A DNA stretch of 54,639 nt. Origin: Pseudidiomarina mangrovi (GTDB lineage Bacteria > Pseudomonadota > Gammaproteobacteria > Enterobacterales > Alteromonadaceae). Made by a program: the position numbers and the translations under genes. Every line of letters starts with the position of its first letter. Position 1 is the stretch's first letter. This document shows, in pieces, positions 26,073 to 34,424 of the stretch. The notes under the pieces are model-generated. The model saw only the letters and a program-made list of their open reading frames with translations, searched no databases and was not told where the DNA came from. The stretch covers positions 307,193-361,831 of the forward strand of contig NZ_RJLC01000014.1 in NCBI RefSeq assembly GCF_003999375.1, read 5' to 3'.

Positions 26073-26424
26073 CGCTCAAGGCTCCTGTTTGTTGATGGGT
26101 GTCGTTCCAAATACGGCTTAAGGTTCGGGTAATGAGTTGCCATTGCTGCTGTTGGTGACGCAAGCTGCACTGACCAAGCTCAGTCAAGCCGTAGTATTTA
26201 CGTTTGCGACCGCTGTCAGCCACGCGCCAGCGTGCTTCCAGCAAGCCTTGCTGCTCCAGTCGGTGCAACAGCGGGTAAAGCATGCCATCGGTCCAGTTAA
26301 GGGCGCCGCCAGAGAGTTGCTCAACGCGTTTAGCGATATCATAGCCATAGCTTTCGCCATCGGCCAAAATACCCAGCACCAGTGGAGTAGACGAAGCGGC
26401 CATTAAATCTTTCGATAGGTTCAT
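26056..26424 (-). CDS. PadR-family transcription regulator
   Basis: A 122-residue winged-helix protein with the PadR hallmarks GILADGESYGYDI, LNWTDGMLYPLLHRLEQQGLL and a short C-terminal helix after RKRKYYGLTELG. It is a small PadR of the s1-like type. The gene precedes and overlaps a membrane-protein gene, a common arrangement. Two inverted repeats immediately upstream (26430-26450 and 26460-26480) are good operator candidates and imply autoregulation. Inducer is unknown. Confidence 0.88.
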   Translation of the reverse strand: MNLSKDLMAASSTPLVLGILADGESYGYDIAKRVEQLSGGALNWTDGMLYPLLHRLEQQGLLEARWRVADSGRKRKYYGLTELGQCSLRHQQQQWQLITRTLSRIWNDTHQQTGALSDGHFA

Positions 26425-26429
26425 CGGTT

Positions 26430-26450
26430 ATACCTAGAAGTACAAGGTAT
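26430..26450. promoter_or_regulatory. PadR operator candidate, proximal copy
   Basis: ATACCTAG, five bases, then CAAGGTAT: an 8-bp dyad with one mismatch, starting six bases before the padR start codon. The centre-to-centre distance to the distal copy is exactly 30 bp. Confidence 0.7.
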
Positions 26451-26459
26451 AAAGATTCT

Positions 26460-26480
26460 ATACCTAGAATTGCTAGGTAT
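26460..26480. promoter_or_regulatory. PadR operator candidate, distal copy
   Basis: ATACCTAG, five bases, then CTAGGTAT: a perfect 8-bp inverted repeat. It has the same half-site and spacer as the proximal copy, 30 bp away, so two dimers would bind the same face of the helix. Confidence 0.75.
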
Positions 26481-26550
26481 GCAAGTGGGTCGGTGTTGAT
26501 TTATAGTAAATCCGCACTCCAATTGGAAGGCTCAACAACAAGGGATCAGC

Positions 26551-27012
26551 ATGTTACGTCTTATTGGCAATGTCTTATGGTTTATTCTCGGCGGCATCAT
26601 TATGGGCTTGGGCTGGTGGCTTGCGGGCTTGGTGGCGGCTGTTACCATTATTGGTATTCCGTGGGCTAAATCGTGTTTTGTGATGGGCGCATTTTGCTTT
26701 TTCCCGTTCGGTAAAGATGCTATTCGTCGCGACGAGCTCTATGGTCGCGAAGATATCGGTACCGGCGGCTTGGGCCTGATTGGCAATATCATTTGGTTTA
26801 TTGTCTTTGGCTGGTGGTTAGCGCTGGGTCATGTGCTTTCGGCGGTAGTGAATTTCATCACCATTATCGGCATTCCATTTGGTATTCAGCATTTAAAACT
26901 GGCGGGTATTGCCCTGGCGCCAGTAGGCAAAACCGTGGTGAGCATAGAAGAAGCGCAGGCGGCGCGCATGGCCAATGCCACCGCCAGCGTGATGCGCAAG
27001 CGAGGCGGCTAG
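26551..27012 (+). CDS. yccF: YccF family inner-membrane protein
   Basis: A 153-residue protein with two repeated YccF units. Each has a hydrophobic stretch and the pattern ITIIGIPxxxQxxKxA or its variant (TIIGIPWAKSCFVMG and TIIGIPFGIQHLKLA), plus a conserved PFGK/PVGK. Two to four membrane segments are expected. The family is widespread but has no established biochemical role. It is followed two bases later by a small membrane protein gene, so the two are probably co-transcribed. The region upstream holds the PadR operators, so the same regulator might also influence this gene. Confidence 0.85.
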   Translation: MLRLIGNVLWFILGGIIMGLGWWLAGLVAAVTIIGIPWAKSCFVMGAFCFFPFGKDAIRRDELYGREDIGTGGLGLIGNIIWFIVFGWWLALGHVLSAVVNFITIIGIPFGIQHLKLAGIALAPVGKTVVSIEEAQAARMANATASVMRKRGG

Positions 27013-27014
27013 CC

Positions 27015-27518
27015 ATGCGCGATGGCGACTACCAACTCAGCAATCAAGGTTTGCACTACCCTGACTCTCAGGGGCAGCAGCAGATCGTGGCCTATAAAGC
27101 GATTAAGGTGATGGAGTTACGCCTGTTGCCGGGTCGGTTCAGCGCCGATCACTACGCCTGTGAAATCAGCACGGATGCCGATCAGGTTACCCTGATGAGT
27201 CGCCACTTGAATGATTACGCCGCCTTTGTGCGGGCATTGCACGTGCAAGCGGCCAGCCATAACCCCAGTATTCAGTTTGGCCGGCCGTTGTCAGTGGTGC
27301 GGAAAGTTTTCCATACCAGCTTTCATGTGCTACTGATTATTGCCATGACAGCGCTGCTGTATGGGCTGTGGACCGCCTCAACCGCGCCGATTTGGGTGAA
27401 TATCATCTTCACAATGATCACTATGGCGTATATTAGTCTGGTACTGCGGTGGTTCGGGCAGCATTGGAGCGGTCGTTACGACCCCTTTAACCTGCCTCCG
27501 CAACTATTGCCGCGCTAA
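27015..27518 (+). CDS. hypothetical membrane protein
   Basis: I do not recognise this protein. I start it at the ATG 27015, two bases after the yccF stop, with GAGG nine bases upstream. A longer frame opening at 26793 runs antisensically through yccF in another phase and is unlikely. The 167 residues have a soluble N-terminal half of about 95 residues, rich in beta-type patterns (GDYQLSNQGLHYPD), and two hydrophobic helices at about 100-145. The layout recalls PH-like membrane-associated proteins, but there is no firm match. It converges with and overlaps the ATP-grasp gene by 15 bases. Confidence 0.65.
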   Translation: MRDGDYQLSNQGLHYPDSQGQQQIVAYKAIKVMELRLLPGRFSADHYACEISTDADQVTLMSRHLNDYAAFVRALHVQAASHNPSIQFGRPLSVVRKVFHTSFHVLLIIAMTALLYGLWTASTAPIWVNIIFTMITMAYISLVLRWFGQHWSGRYDPFNLPPQLLPR

Positions 27519-28448
27519 ACGAATCAAATAATCGGCGATAGCGCCCATACCGGTGCGCTCACCACCGGCACGCTGCTCCGCGCCACTGTTGTAGTTGGTG
27601 TTGGTGTTGACGTCATAGACAAACAGTTGGCCTTGCTGATCTTCAATAAATTCAATACCGGCTACATCCACCCCAGCTTGCGCCAAGAATTGCTCTAACT
27701 GGGCCACAATAGGGTGGCTATTAAAGCGGTCGGTGAGGGTGAATTTATGCTCATTGGCAACCGGCTGCTCCACGGTTGGGCAGAATGCATCACCGATATC
27801 GCACACATCCGCTGGGCATAACTCAAAGCCCTGCTCAGTATTCACTTGCACGGTATAGAGAAACTTGCCGCCAATAAATTCGGCGCGAGTAATGTATGGT
27901 GCGGCGGGTTGAATATAGGCTTGCAGAAGCCAAATACCGTCGAGCGGCTCGGCGTATTGGTCACTATCAACAAATTGCTGCAGGGCCGCTAAGCTATCAA
28001 AGCGCGTTACGCCAAGCCCTTTGCCGCCGCGGTTTGGCTTTAAAATCAGTGGCCATTGGGCAAAGCTTTCGGCAGCAGGCACCAGTTCGCTCCGGCCAAC
28101 CACGGCGCGGGTGGTCGGTACGACTAAGCCAGCGCGTTGTAGCGCGGCATATTGAGACAGCTTGCAGACTTCCAGTGCGAGTGCGCGGGTGCCATTGACC
28201 ACGGTGCGTTGCTGGCTCTCTAGCCAAGTCAACGCCATGCGGGTTAATTCTGGAGCAAAGCGATGGCCACGGGTATGTGACGACGCGCTCATGCGGTTGT
28301 AATACACCGCATCATCGGGGCTTTGGTCAAATGCCACCACGCCGGTATCCAAAAACCATTCCTTGGCGGTTACACCACGCTCAGCAAAAGCGGCACGCAA
28401 TGGCACCACCCATTCCTCGTTTTCGTGCATAATAACGATATCGCGCAT
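27504..28448 (-). CDS. RimK-type ATP-grasp ligase
   Basis: A 314-residue protein with ATP-grasp features: the nucleotide-binding LILKPNRGGKGLGV loop, LLQAYIQP, and the metal-binding FIEDQQGQLFVYDVNTNTNYN near the C-terminus. Enzymes of this group join an amino group to a carboxylate through an acyl phosphate, as RimK does with glutamate. The N-terminal 100 residues include a family-typical domain with YYNRMSASSHTRG. Substrate is unknown. It stands alone, convergent with the preceding gene and divergent from the next. Confidence 0.75.
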   Translation of the reverse strand: MRDIVIMHENEEWVVPLRAAFAERGVTAKEWFLDTGVVAFDQSPDDAVYYNRMSASSHTRGHRFAPELTRMALTWLESQQRTVVNGTRALALEVCKLSQYAALQRAGLVVPTTRAVVGRSELVPAAESFAQWPLILKPNRGGKGLGVTRFDSLAALQQFVDSDQYAEPLDGIWLLQAYIQPAAPYITRAEFIGGKFLYTVQVNTEQGFELCPADVCDIGDAFCPTVEQPVANEHKFTLTDRFNSHPIVAQLEQFLAQAGVDVAGIEFIEDQQGQLFVYDVNTNTNYNSGAEQRAGGERTGMGAIADYLIRLARQ

Positions 28449-28558
28449 AACACCTTCTTATGAATGATGGAAATTGACGGTATTCTAACCGAAAGCCGCG
28501 TAGTCATTTCGATTATCGCGTTATAACATAGATCAATTGCACAACAGGAGCGGCAGCC

Positions 28559-29590
28559 ATGCAGTGGATGATATACGGAGCCAACGGTTATACCGGTGAG
28601 CTGATTGCTAATTATGCAAAAAGCCTCGGTCAGCAACCCATTTTGGCTGGGCGTTCGGCGAGCAAAATCGCGGCGTTAGCGGAGCAGCTGCAATTACCCT
28701 ACCGTGTCGTTGACTTGGCTGATACCGAGGCCCTGCAACAGAGCTTAACGGACATTGACCTGGTGGTACATTGCGCGGGACCGTTTGAACTCACCGCGGC
28801 GCCGATGATAGATGCCTGTATTGCCAGCCGCAGCCATTATCTTGATATCACCGGTGAGTTAGCCGTATTTGAATACGCTCACAGCCGCGATGCTGAAGCC
28901 CGTGCAGCCGGTATTGTGCTGTGCCCCGGCGTGGGCTTTGATGTGATCCCGACCGACTGCGTGGCGGCGCAATTAAAAGCCATGCTGCCCGATGCTACCG
29001 AGCTGACCTTGGGTTTTGATTCGGCCTCGCGCATGAGCCGCGGTACCGCAAAAACCAGTGTACGCCGGCTTGGCGAAGGTGGTGCGGTGCGGCGCAATGG
29101 CGTGATCACCCCAGTGCCACTGGCTTATCGTACCCGCCGTATTGATTTTGGCGGCGGTGAGAAACTGGCCATGACTATTCCCTGGGGCGATGTGTCTACC
29201 GCCTATCACAGCACCGGCATTGGCTCCATTGAGGTGTATATTCCGGCCTCGCCTGGTTTGGTGAAACACTTAAAACGGTTGAATTATGTGCGCTGGCTAC
29301 TGCGCTTTGAGTGGGTCAAAAACTGGTTGGCGAAAAAGATTGATCAGCAACCCGCCGGGCCCAGCGAAAAGCAGCTCGAACAGGCCATTACCTATGTGTG
29401 GGGCGAAGCGCGTAATGCCGCTGGCGAACAGCAACAGTTGCGTTTAAAGGTCATGAACGGCTACCGCTTAACCAGCTATGGCGCGGTAGATATCGCCCTG
29501 CATGTGTTAGCGCAACAGCCGCAAGGCGGCTTCTATACGCCGTCGTTGTTATGTGGCAAAGAGTGGGTGCAGCGTTATGTGGTGGCGTAA
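28559..29590 (+). CDS. saccharopine dehydrogenase-like NAD(P)-dependent protein
   Basis: A 343-residue protein with an N-terminal Rossmann motif YGANGYTGELIA. Further family patterns are LAGRS, CAGPF, YLDITGE and PGVGFDVIPTDC. These match the COG3268 group, called saccharopine-dehydrogenase-like or trans-acting enoyl reductase. True lysine-pathway activity is unlikely, since the group is diverse and mostly uncharacterised. The phospholipase A gene starts 14 bases inside its 3' end, so the two are translationally coupled and may both concern membrane lipids. Confidence 0.8.
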   Translation: MQWMIYGANGYTGELIANYAKSLGQQPILAGRSASKIAALAEQLQLPYRVVDLADTEALQQSLTDIDLVVHCAGPFELTAAPMIDACIASRSHYLDITGELAVFEYAHSRDAEARAAGIVLCPGVGFDVIPTDCVAAQLKAMLPDATELTLGFDSASRMSRGTAKTSVRRLGEGGAVRRNGVITPVPLAYRTRRIDFGGGEKLAMTIPWGDVSTAYHSTGIGSIEVYIPASPGLVKHLKRLNYVRWLLRFEWVKNWLAKKIDQQPAGPSEKQLEQAITYVWGEARNAAGEQQQLRLKVMNGYRLTSYGAVDIALHVLAQQPQGGFYTPSLLCGKEWVQRYVVA

Positions 29591-30521
29591 TAAATTACAG
29601 CTTTTAAGCTGTTTTATCAGTTTGATGGTGTTGACCGCACCGAGCTATGCACAGTCGAGCCAAGAAGTTGAAGACCATACCGATTTAGTCGGTGAGTTTG
29701 ACTTGCTAGGGACCTTCTGGGAGCTCTCTGAGGAGCAAAAGCGCGGTACCTTCCAGCTGCGCACCCATCAGCCAAACTTTATTTTAGTGGCCCATCATAC
29801 CTCTGAGATCAACAAACAGCCCACCTCACCTACGCGTGGTGACTCGGTACGCATTGATACCTACAAACCCAATGAAGTGAAGCTGCAAATTTCGTTGCGG
29901 ACCAAGGTTATGGAAGATTTTTTGTTGCCCAATGCAGATGTCTGGGTGTCGTATACACAAACCTCATTGTGGCAAATGTGGAACCCCAGTGATTCAGCAC
30001 CGTTTCGTAGTACCGACTACAATCCCGATGTTTTTTACATTGTGCCGGTGACCGAGCAATGGGATTTTCTCCCGGGCGATGCCCGCGTGCGCTATGCCAA
30101 AGTAGGCTTTGCGCATGAATCCAATGGTAATCGCGAGCCCGATTCACGCAGTTGGAACTATCTGCACTTTGGTGGCGCTGCGCAATTTAGCGATTTTATT
30201 TGGGAAAGCACCTTCAAGCAGCGTATCAATGAGGTTGGCGATCAAGATGACAACCCTGATTTGGTGCGTTTTCGCGGCAGTTTTGAAAACCGTATTGCGT
30301 GGATCAATGGCACAGACACCTATAGTTTAACCCGCGTCTCGCGCGACCTATCGTTTAACCGTGGCTCTTGGCAGTTTGATTTCACCATGCCGTTCAATAG
30401 CGATAAACCCGAGGGCTTGCGCTTTTATGTGCAACTATTCTCGGGCTATGGTGAGACGTTGTTGGATTATAATCACCGGCAAAACCGCATAGGTCTGGGT
30501 TTCTTGCTGCTGAATTTTTAG
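29577..30521 (+). CDS. pldA: outer-membrane phospholipase A
   Basis: I start it at ATG 29577 (314 aa). This gives a clean signal peptide (MWWRNKLQLL...APSYA), whereas the earlier start at 29553 adds a charged extension. The active-site segment GFAHESNGNREPDSRSWN contains the His-x-Ser-Asn-Gly arrangement of OMPLA (E. coli His142, Ser144) and a downstream Asn. The C-terminus ends in hydrophobic beta-strand residues with a final Phe. The enzyme hydrolyses phospholipids that reach the outer leaflet of the outer membrane. It is coupled to the preceding oxidoreductase gene by a 14-base overlap. Confidence 0.88.
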   Translation: MWWRNKLQLLSCFISLMVLTAPSYAQSSQEVEDHTDLVGEFDLLGTFWELSEEQKRGTFQLRTHQPNFILVAHHTSEINKQPTSPTRGDSVRIDTYKPNEVKLQISLRTKVMEDFLLPNADVWVSYTQTSLWQMWNPSDSAPFRSTDYNPDVFYIVPVTEQWDFLPGDARVRYAKVGFAHESNGNREPDSRSWNYLHFGGAAQFSDFIWESTFKQRINEVGDQDDNPDLVRFRGSFENRIAWINGTDTYSLTRVSRDLSFNRGSWQFDFTMPFNSDKPEGLRFYVQLFSGYGETLLDYNHRQNRIGLGFLLLNF

Positions 30522-30562
30522 CTCTATCGCCACCGGCGACAAAAAATCAATGAGACGCATGT

Positions 30563-31054
30563 ATGAGTAGCAATTATTTATTGGCGATGTATCACAAGGT
30601 ATTGAAATGGCCCTTCGGCCGGCAGCTATTTGCCCGCATGTTTGCCAGCAAAGCACCCTATTTTAAAACCATTAAACCACTGATTACCGAATTGCGCCCG
30701 AACTACTGTGAGCTGACCTTTGCTAAGCGCAAAGCGGTGCATAATCATATTGGTACGGTGCATGCCATTGCCCTATGTAACGGCTTAGAAATGGCTATGG
30801 GGGCGCTTGCCGAGGCCTCCATTCCGCGTCATTTGCGCTGGATCCCCAAAGGCATGACAGTAAACTATACCGCCAAAGCCGACAGTGATATTCGTATTGT
30901 GGCGCAAACCCCAGCGGATATTTGGCAAGAAGGTGATATCAATGTCGCCGTAGCCGGCTATCGTGCCGACGGTAAAGCCGTGATTGAAGGCCACATTACT
31001 ATTTATGTATCGAAGAAACCCGAACGTAGTAACTCAACGAGCGATAAACCATGA
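30563..31054 (+). CDS. DUF4442 hot-dog fold protein (thioesterase-like)
   Basis: A 163-residue protein resembling the DUF4442/YiiD-type hot-dog family. Its patterns are [20 protein letters not shown] for the central helix region and a C-terminal sheet with [10 protein letters not shown]. Related proteins are acyl-CoA thioesterases, but no activity is proved for this group. It overlaps the yjdM gene by 4 bases and follows pldA by 41 bases, so it may belong to the same lipid-related unit. Confidence 0.75.
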   Translation: MSSNYLLAMYHKVLKWPFGRQLFARMFASKAPYFKTIKPLITELRPNYCELTFAKRKAVHNHIGTVHAIALCNGLEMAMGALAEASIPRHLRWIPKGMTVNYTAKADSDIRIVAQTPADIWQEGDINVAVAGYRADGKAVIEGHITIYVSKKPERSNSTSDKP

Positions 31055-31395
31055 GCGATAACTCAAATCCATGCCCACAATGTCAATCACCGTATAGTTA
31101 TGCCGATGGCGCAATGTGGATCTGTCCGGAGTGCGGTCATGAATGGTCTGAGCAAGACACAGCCGCAGCCGCAGCAGGAAAGGTATATCGCGATGCGAAT
31201 GGCAATCAACTCGTCGATGGCGATACGGTAACCGTCATCAAAGATCTAAAGGTTAAAGGGTCTTCATTGGTGGTAAAAGTAGGCACCAAAGTGAAGAATA
31301 TTCGCCTTACCGACGAAGGCGATCACGACATCGACTGCAAAATTGACGGTATCGGCCCGATGAAGTTAAAGACAGAATTCGTCAAAAAGGCCTAG
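31051..31395 (+). CDS. yjdM: YjdM/PhnA family zinc-ribbon protein
   Basis: A 114-residue protein with an N-terminal zinc ribbon ([13 protein letters not shown]...CPECGHEW). The conserved YjdM C-terminal domain contains [15 protein letters not shown] and KLKTEFVKK. The family was named PhnA from its position near phosphonate genes, but it is not phosphonoacetate hydrolase and its role is unclear. It converges with the SMP-30-like gene and overlaps it by 4 bases. Confidence 0.9.
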   Translation: MSDNSNPCPQCQSPYSYADGAMWICPECGHEWSEQDTAAAAAGKVYRDANGNQLVDGDTVTVIKDLKVKGSSLVVKVGTKVKNIRLTDEGDHDIDCKIDGIGPMKLKTEFVKKA

Positions 31396-32477
31396 TCATT
31401 GCGCTGCGGGCGGGCTAGCCGTGCTATGCCTGCTGCGGCTAGGCTCGATATGTACCAATAATCCGCCGTCTCTAATACCCCGGTGGTTTGTGCATAAGCA
31501 CCGCTCGGGTCTTGTAAGTTTTCTACCACCGCGCCGGCGCCATCAATTTTTACCACATGGCTGTAAGCCGTCGCTTGTGGTCGCATAAAACTCGGCAATC
31601 GTTGCACCATTTTGCGTAGCCATGGGTGGGGTGCTAAGGCATCTAAGGCGGCAGCGCGAGGTGATACTAAGCCCAGCCAAAAGTAGTCGCTATCGGCGGC
31701 GCGGTTAATGTTGTCGGGAAAACCCGGTAAATTATCAATCACGACCTCAACCACGCCCTCGCGCTCGCCGGCCACATAAACCCGTAATACTCGGTATAAA
31801 CCAGTCTCAACCACCAAAACCGACTGTTGATCGGCACTGATTGCCACGCCATTAGCAAATTCCAAGCCATTTAGCACCACATCGGTACTGTCCGTGGCAG
31901 GGTCATAGCGTAACAATCGACCGTGACCGCCATGTTCCATGATATCCAGTAAACTCGCCGCGTAGCTACCACCATAGGCTGCTGCAGCAAACTTGCTTGA
32001 GGCATCAGAGAAATAAATACGGCCATCCGCAGCAATGTCCACATCATCAGCATAACCAATGACCTCGCCATTGACGGTGTTCGTCAATACCGACACCACG
32101 CCGTTGCTATCAATGCTCAGCAAGCCTTTATAAGCGTCCGCAACGATTAGCTGACCATGACCATCAAATTCCATGCCGAGCGGCCGACCACCGGTATCAG
32201 CAAAGGTTTCAACCGGGCCCGACCAATCGGCTAGGGTCAAAATACGACCGTCGTGGTTAGCAACATACAGTCGTCCAGAGCTATCAATGACGATATCTTC
32301 GCCACCTAGCACGGCTGTGGTATGGGCGATATCGGCATCAACAAGCCGGTTGTTAACGGCAAAAGCTCCTTGATACCCAGGATTTTCGGGCGCTTGCCAC
32401 GCCACGGGCGATACCGCTACCGGCCACATGAGTAAATAGGCGACAATCGTAATAACAATGGCTAAGCTAATACGCAT
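31392..32477 (-). CDS. SMP-30/strictosidine synthase-like beta-propeller protein
   Basis: A 361-residue protein with one N-terminal hydrophobic segment (about 5-25), which serves as an anchor or uncleaved signal, and a six-bladed propeller. Family patterns are [48 protein letters not shown] and GFPDNI. These are typical of the SMP-30/gluconolactonase and APMAP/strictosidine-synthase-like superfamily, mostly calcium-dependent lactonases or esterases. The substrate is unknown. It would face the periplasm. Confidence 0.78.
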   Translation of the reverse strand: MRISLAIVITIVAYLLMWPVAVSPVAWQAPENPGYQGAFAVNNRLVDADIAHTTAVLGGEDIVIDSSGRLYVANHDGRILTLADWSGPVETFADTGGRPLGMEFDGHGQLIVADAYKGLLSIDSNGVVSVLTNTVNGEVIGYADDVDIAADGRIYFSDASSKFAAAAYGGSYAASLLDIMEHGGHGRLLRYDPATDSTDVVLNGLEFANGVAISADQQSVLVVETGLYRVLRVYVAGEREGVVEVVIDNLPGFPDNINRAADSDYFWLGLVSPRAAALDALAPHPWLRKMVQRLPSFMRPQATAYSHVVKIDGAGAVVENLQDPSGAYAQTTGVLETADYWYISSLAAAGIARLARPQRND

Positions 32478-32594
32478 GATGATGCTCCCAATATTTATTT
32501 TTCAGACACCCTAGAGGGGCATTGAAAAAAACGCAATCATAACGTTAAATTAACAGCTCATTTCCAGTTCCACCCGCGATAAGGTCATTCCGTT

Positions 32595-34328
32595 ATGAAA
32601 TTTCTGCTTGCAGCCTTCAGTGCATTGTTGCTCCTGTCCGGATGCGCGTCATCGATATATCAAGCCGATATCAGCGCTATTGAAAAAGTCCCGGCCGATC
32701 ATGGCTTTGTGGCGGTCTCTGTGGTGAATAATGTGGAGATATTAGCGCCGCTGCATCCCAACTGGAACCAAGTCTGGATGGTGCGCATTGACAATCGTGA
32801 TGCGAAAAAGGCCGAGGCTATCGCCAAAGCGCGTGCCAAAGGGGTAAAGCGGCCGGATGATGAGATTGACTACGATCTCGATATTTATACCTTGTCGCCG
32901 ATTGCCGCTGGCGCTATTAGTAGCCAAAGCTTTTTAGGAAGTATGCCGGCCGGCGAGTATCGTATTGGCTTGCTCTATAGCTTTTACAGCGATGGCAATA
33001 TGAGCTCGAGCTTGAGTATGCAGGTGGGCTTATCAACGGGTACCTTTACGGTCGCTACCAACACCCTCACCGAGTTAGGGTCGATAGTGTTTCAACCATT
33101 ATTGACGGTGTCATCACCAAGTTTCTGGACCACTTCGGGAGCACAAAACGCCTATGTCACGCGTGGTGGGAAGTTGACCGATTTGCGCCGTTTTGCGCTG
33201 GAATCTTATCCGAAATTAGCCACTCGCTTAATCGATGATGTACAGATCGGCTGGGATAGCGACGACGCCAAGACTGAGCAACTACGCGCCGATTTGTACC
33301 AGCTCAGTCGCGCTAATGCCTTCAGTAATATACCGCATCGCCTGACCCGCTATGGCAAAGGGGCAGTCACCGGGCGCTTTGGGCTGTTGCATTATTTAGA
33401 CAGTGACGCCAATTGGCACACAGAAAGCCTGCCGACCGATGGGCAGTTAGCGGCGCTGTTAGAAATGCCCAATGAAGTGATTGTTGGCGGTGAATTTGGC
33501 GCGCTGTTTGCAGCGCCCTCATTAGCTGGGCCATGGCAGCCAATTGAGGCAGTGAATACCCGTGAATCCATTGTTTGGTTGGCGGCGGGAAAAACCACCA
33601 ACTATGCGCTGACGCAATCAGCAGAAACCTTCTATCTGTACCGTTTTGATGATATCCGTAGCACTTGGCGCCGTATGCATAGCCTTGAGCGTAAGAAATC
33701 GATTTGGACTGGTGACGATGAAATTCTTCCGTTTCTGACCAGCGATGGTGGCGCACGTATTTTGGTGGGTAATAAAGTTCACTCGTTCCACCCCGATACC
33801 CATGCGTTAACTATTACTCCTGCCGTTGAGGAACTAATCAAATTCGCAGCATTAGGTCAGGGCTCTCTGGTTGGCCTTCAGACCAGCTTGTGGGATGGTA
33901 TTGGTGACCAAGTCGTCAGTATCGATGATGGTGCTAGCTGGCGGGTATTTAAGCGTCGCTTGAATATCATTGGTGATAACAAAGCCGACGCTAGTTTGCC
34001 GACGCGGTTAGCCGATGGCCGTTTTGTCACGCTGGGGCGGCGCGATGCTGCGGGTGCAGGTGACGACGCGCTGTATATTGTCACGGCCGCTGCGGAGCAA
34101 CTAACTAACCGAGAAAAACATCAGTACCATGGCGTTACCCAAACGTCTTGTGAAACCTTGCTGGCGCCATTAACCCACGACAACACACTTTATTTTCTGT
34201 GTGACCAAGGCGGCATAATTCGCACAGCCGATTTGGGTCAGAATTATGAAACACTCACCACTATTGATACGGCCAGTATGCAACTGCGGTTTTTGGAGTT
34301 ATTACTGCTATTGGGATTGGAGCAGTAA
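32595..34328 (+). CDS. uncharacterised lipoprotein
   Basis: I do not recognise this 577-residue protein. It has a clear lipoprotein signal with lipobox LSGC (Cys17). Residues 25-170 look like a compact beta-sandwich with GSMPAGEYRIGLLYSFY, while residues 240-560 contain repeated tryptophan-rich beta segments (PSLAGPWQPIEAV, IDDGASWRVFKRR, TADLGQNYETL). These resemble BNR or YCF48-like propeller blades. It stands alone, with divergent and downstream regulatory sequence on each side and a strong hairpin after it. Confidence 0.7.
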   Translation: MKFLLAAFSALLLLSGCASSIYQADISAIEKVPADHGFVAVSVVNNVEILAPLHPNWNQVWMVRIDNRDAKKAEAIAKARAKGVKRPDDEIDYDLDIYTLSPIAAGAISSQSFLGSMPAGEYRIGLLYSFYSDGNMSSSLSMQVGLSTGTFTVATNTLTELGSIVFQPLLTVSSPSFWTTSGAQNAYVTRGGKLTDLRRFALESYPKLATRLIDDVQIGWDSDDAKTEQLRADLYQLSRANAFSNIPHRLTRYGKGAVTGRFGLLHYLDSDANWHTESLPTDGQLAALLEMPNEVIVGGEFGALFAAPSLAGPWQPIEAVNTRESIVWLAAGKTTNYALTQSAETFYLYRFDDIRSTWRRMHSLERKKSIWTGDDEILPFLTSDGGARILVGNKVHSFHPDTHALTITPAVEELIKFAALGQGSLVGLQTSLWDGIGDQVVSIDDGASWRVFKRRLNIIGDNKADASLPTRLADGRFVTLGRRDAAGAGDDALYIVTAAAEQLTNREKHQYHGVTQTSCETLLAPLTHDNTLYFLCDQGGIIRTADLGQNYETLTTIDTASMQLRFLELLLLLGLEQ

Positions 34329-34367
34329 ATTATATTTTTCGAACCGTCAGTCAGTGTGATGTGAATT

Positions 34368-34402
34368 AAGCCGTTGTCTGCTATACCTATAGACAACGGC
34401 TT
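34368..34402 (+). terminator. 12-bp hairpin after the lipoprotein gene
   Basis: AAGCCGTTGTCT at 34368-34379 pairs perfectly with 34391-34402 around an 11-base loop, followed by a single further T. It lies 40 bases past the lipoprotein stop and 23 bases before the next start. It may be a terminator with a poor U-tract or a leader element of the following gene. Confidence 0.55.
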
Positions 34403-34424
34403 TCAAGTCAAAACAAAGGGCTAT

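Noticed and set aside
26793-27014. An upstream extension of the small membrane protein into yccF
   Set aside because: It would overlap most of the second half of yccF in another phase, whereas the ATG at 27015 has a GAGG site and lies two bases after yccF.
34374-34424. A TTG start for the GGDEF/EAL protein
   Set aside because: It falls within the 12-bp hairpin, and the ATG at 34425 gives a normal signal segment.
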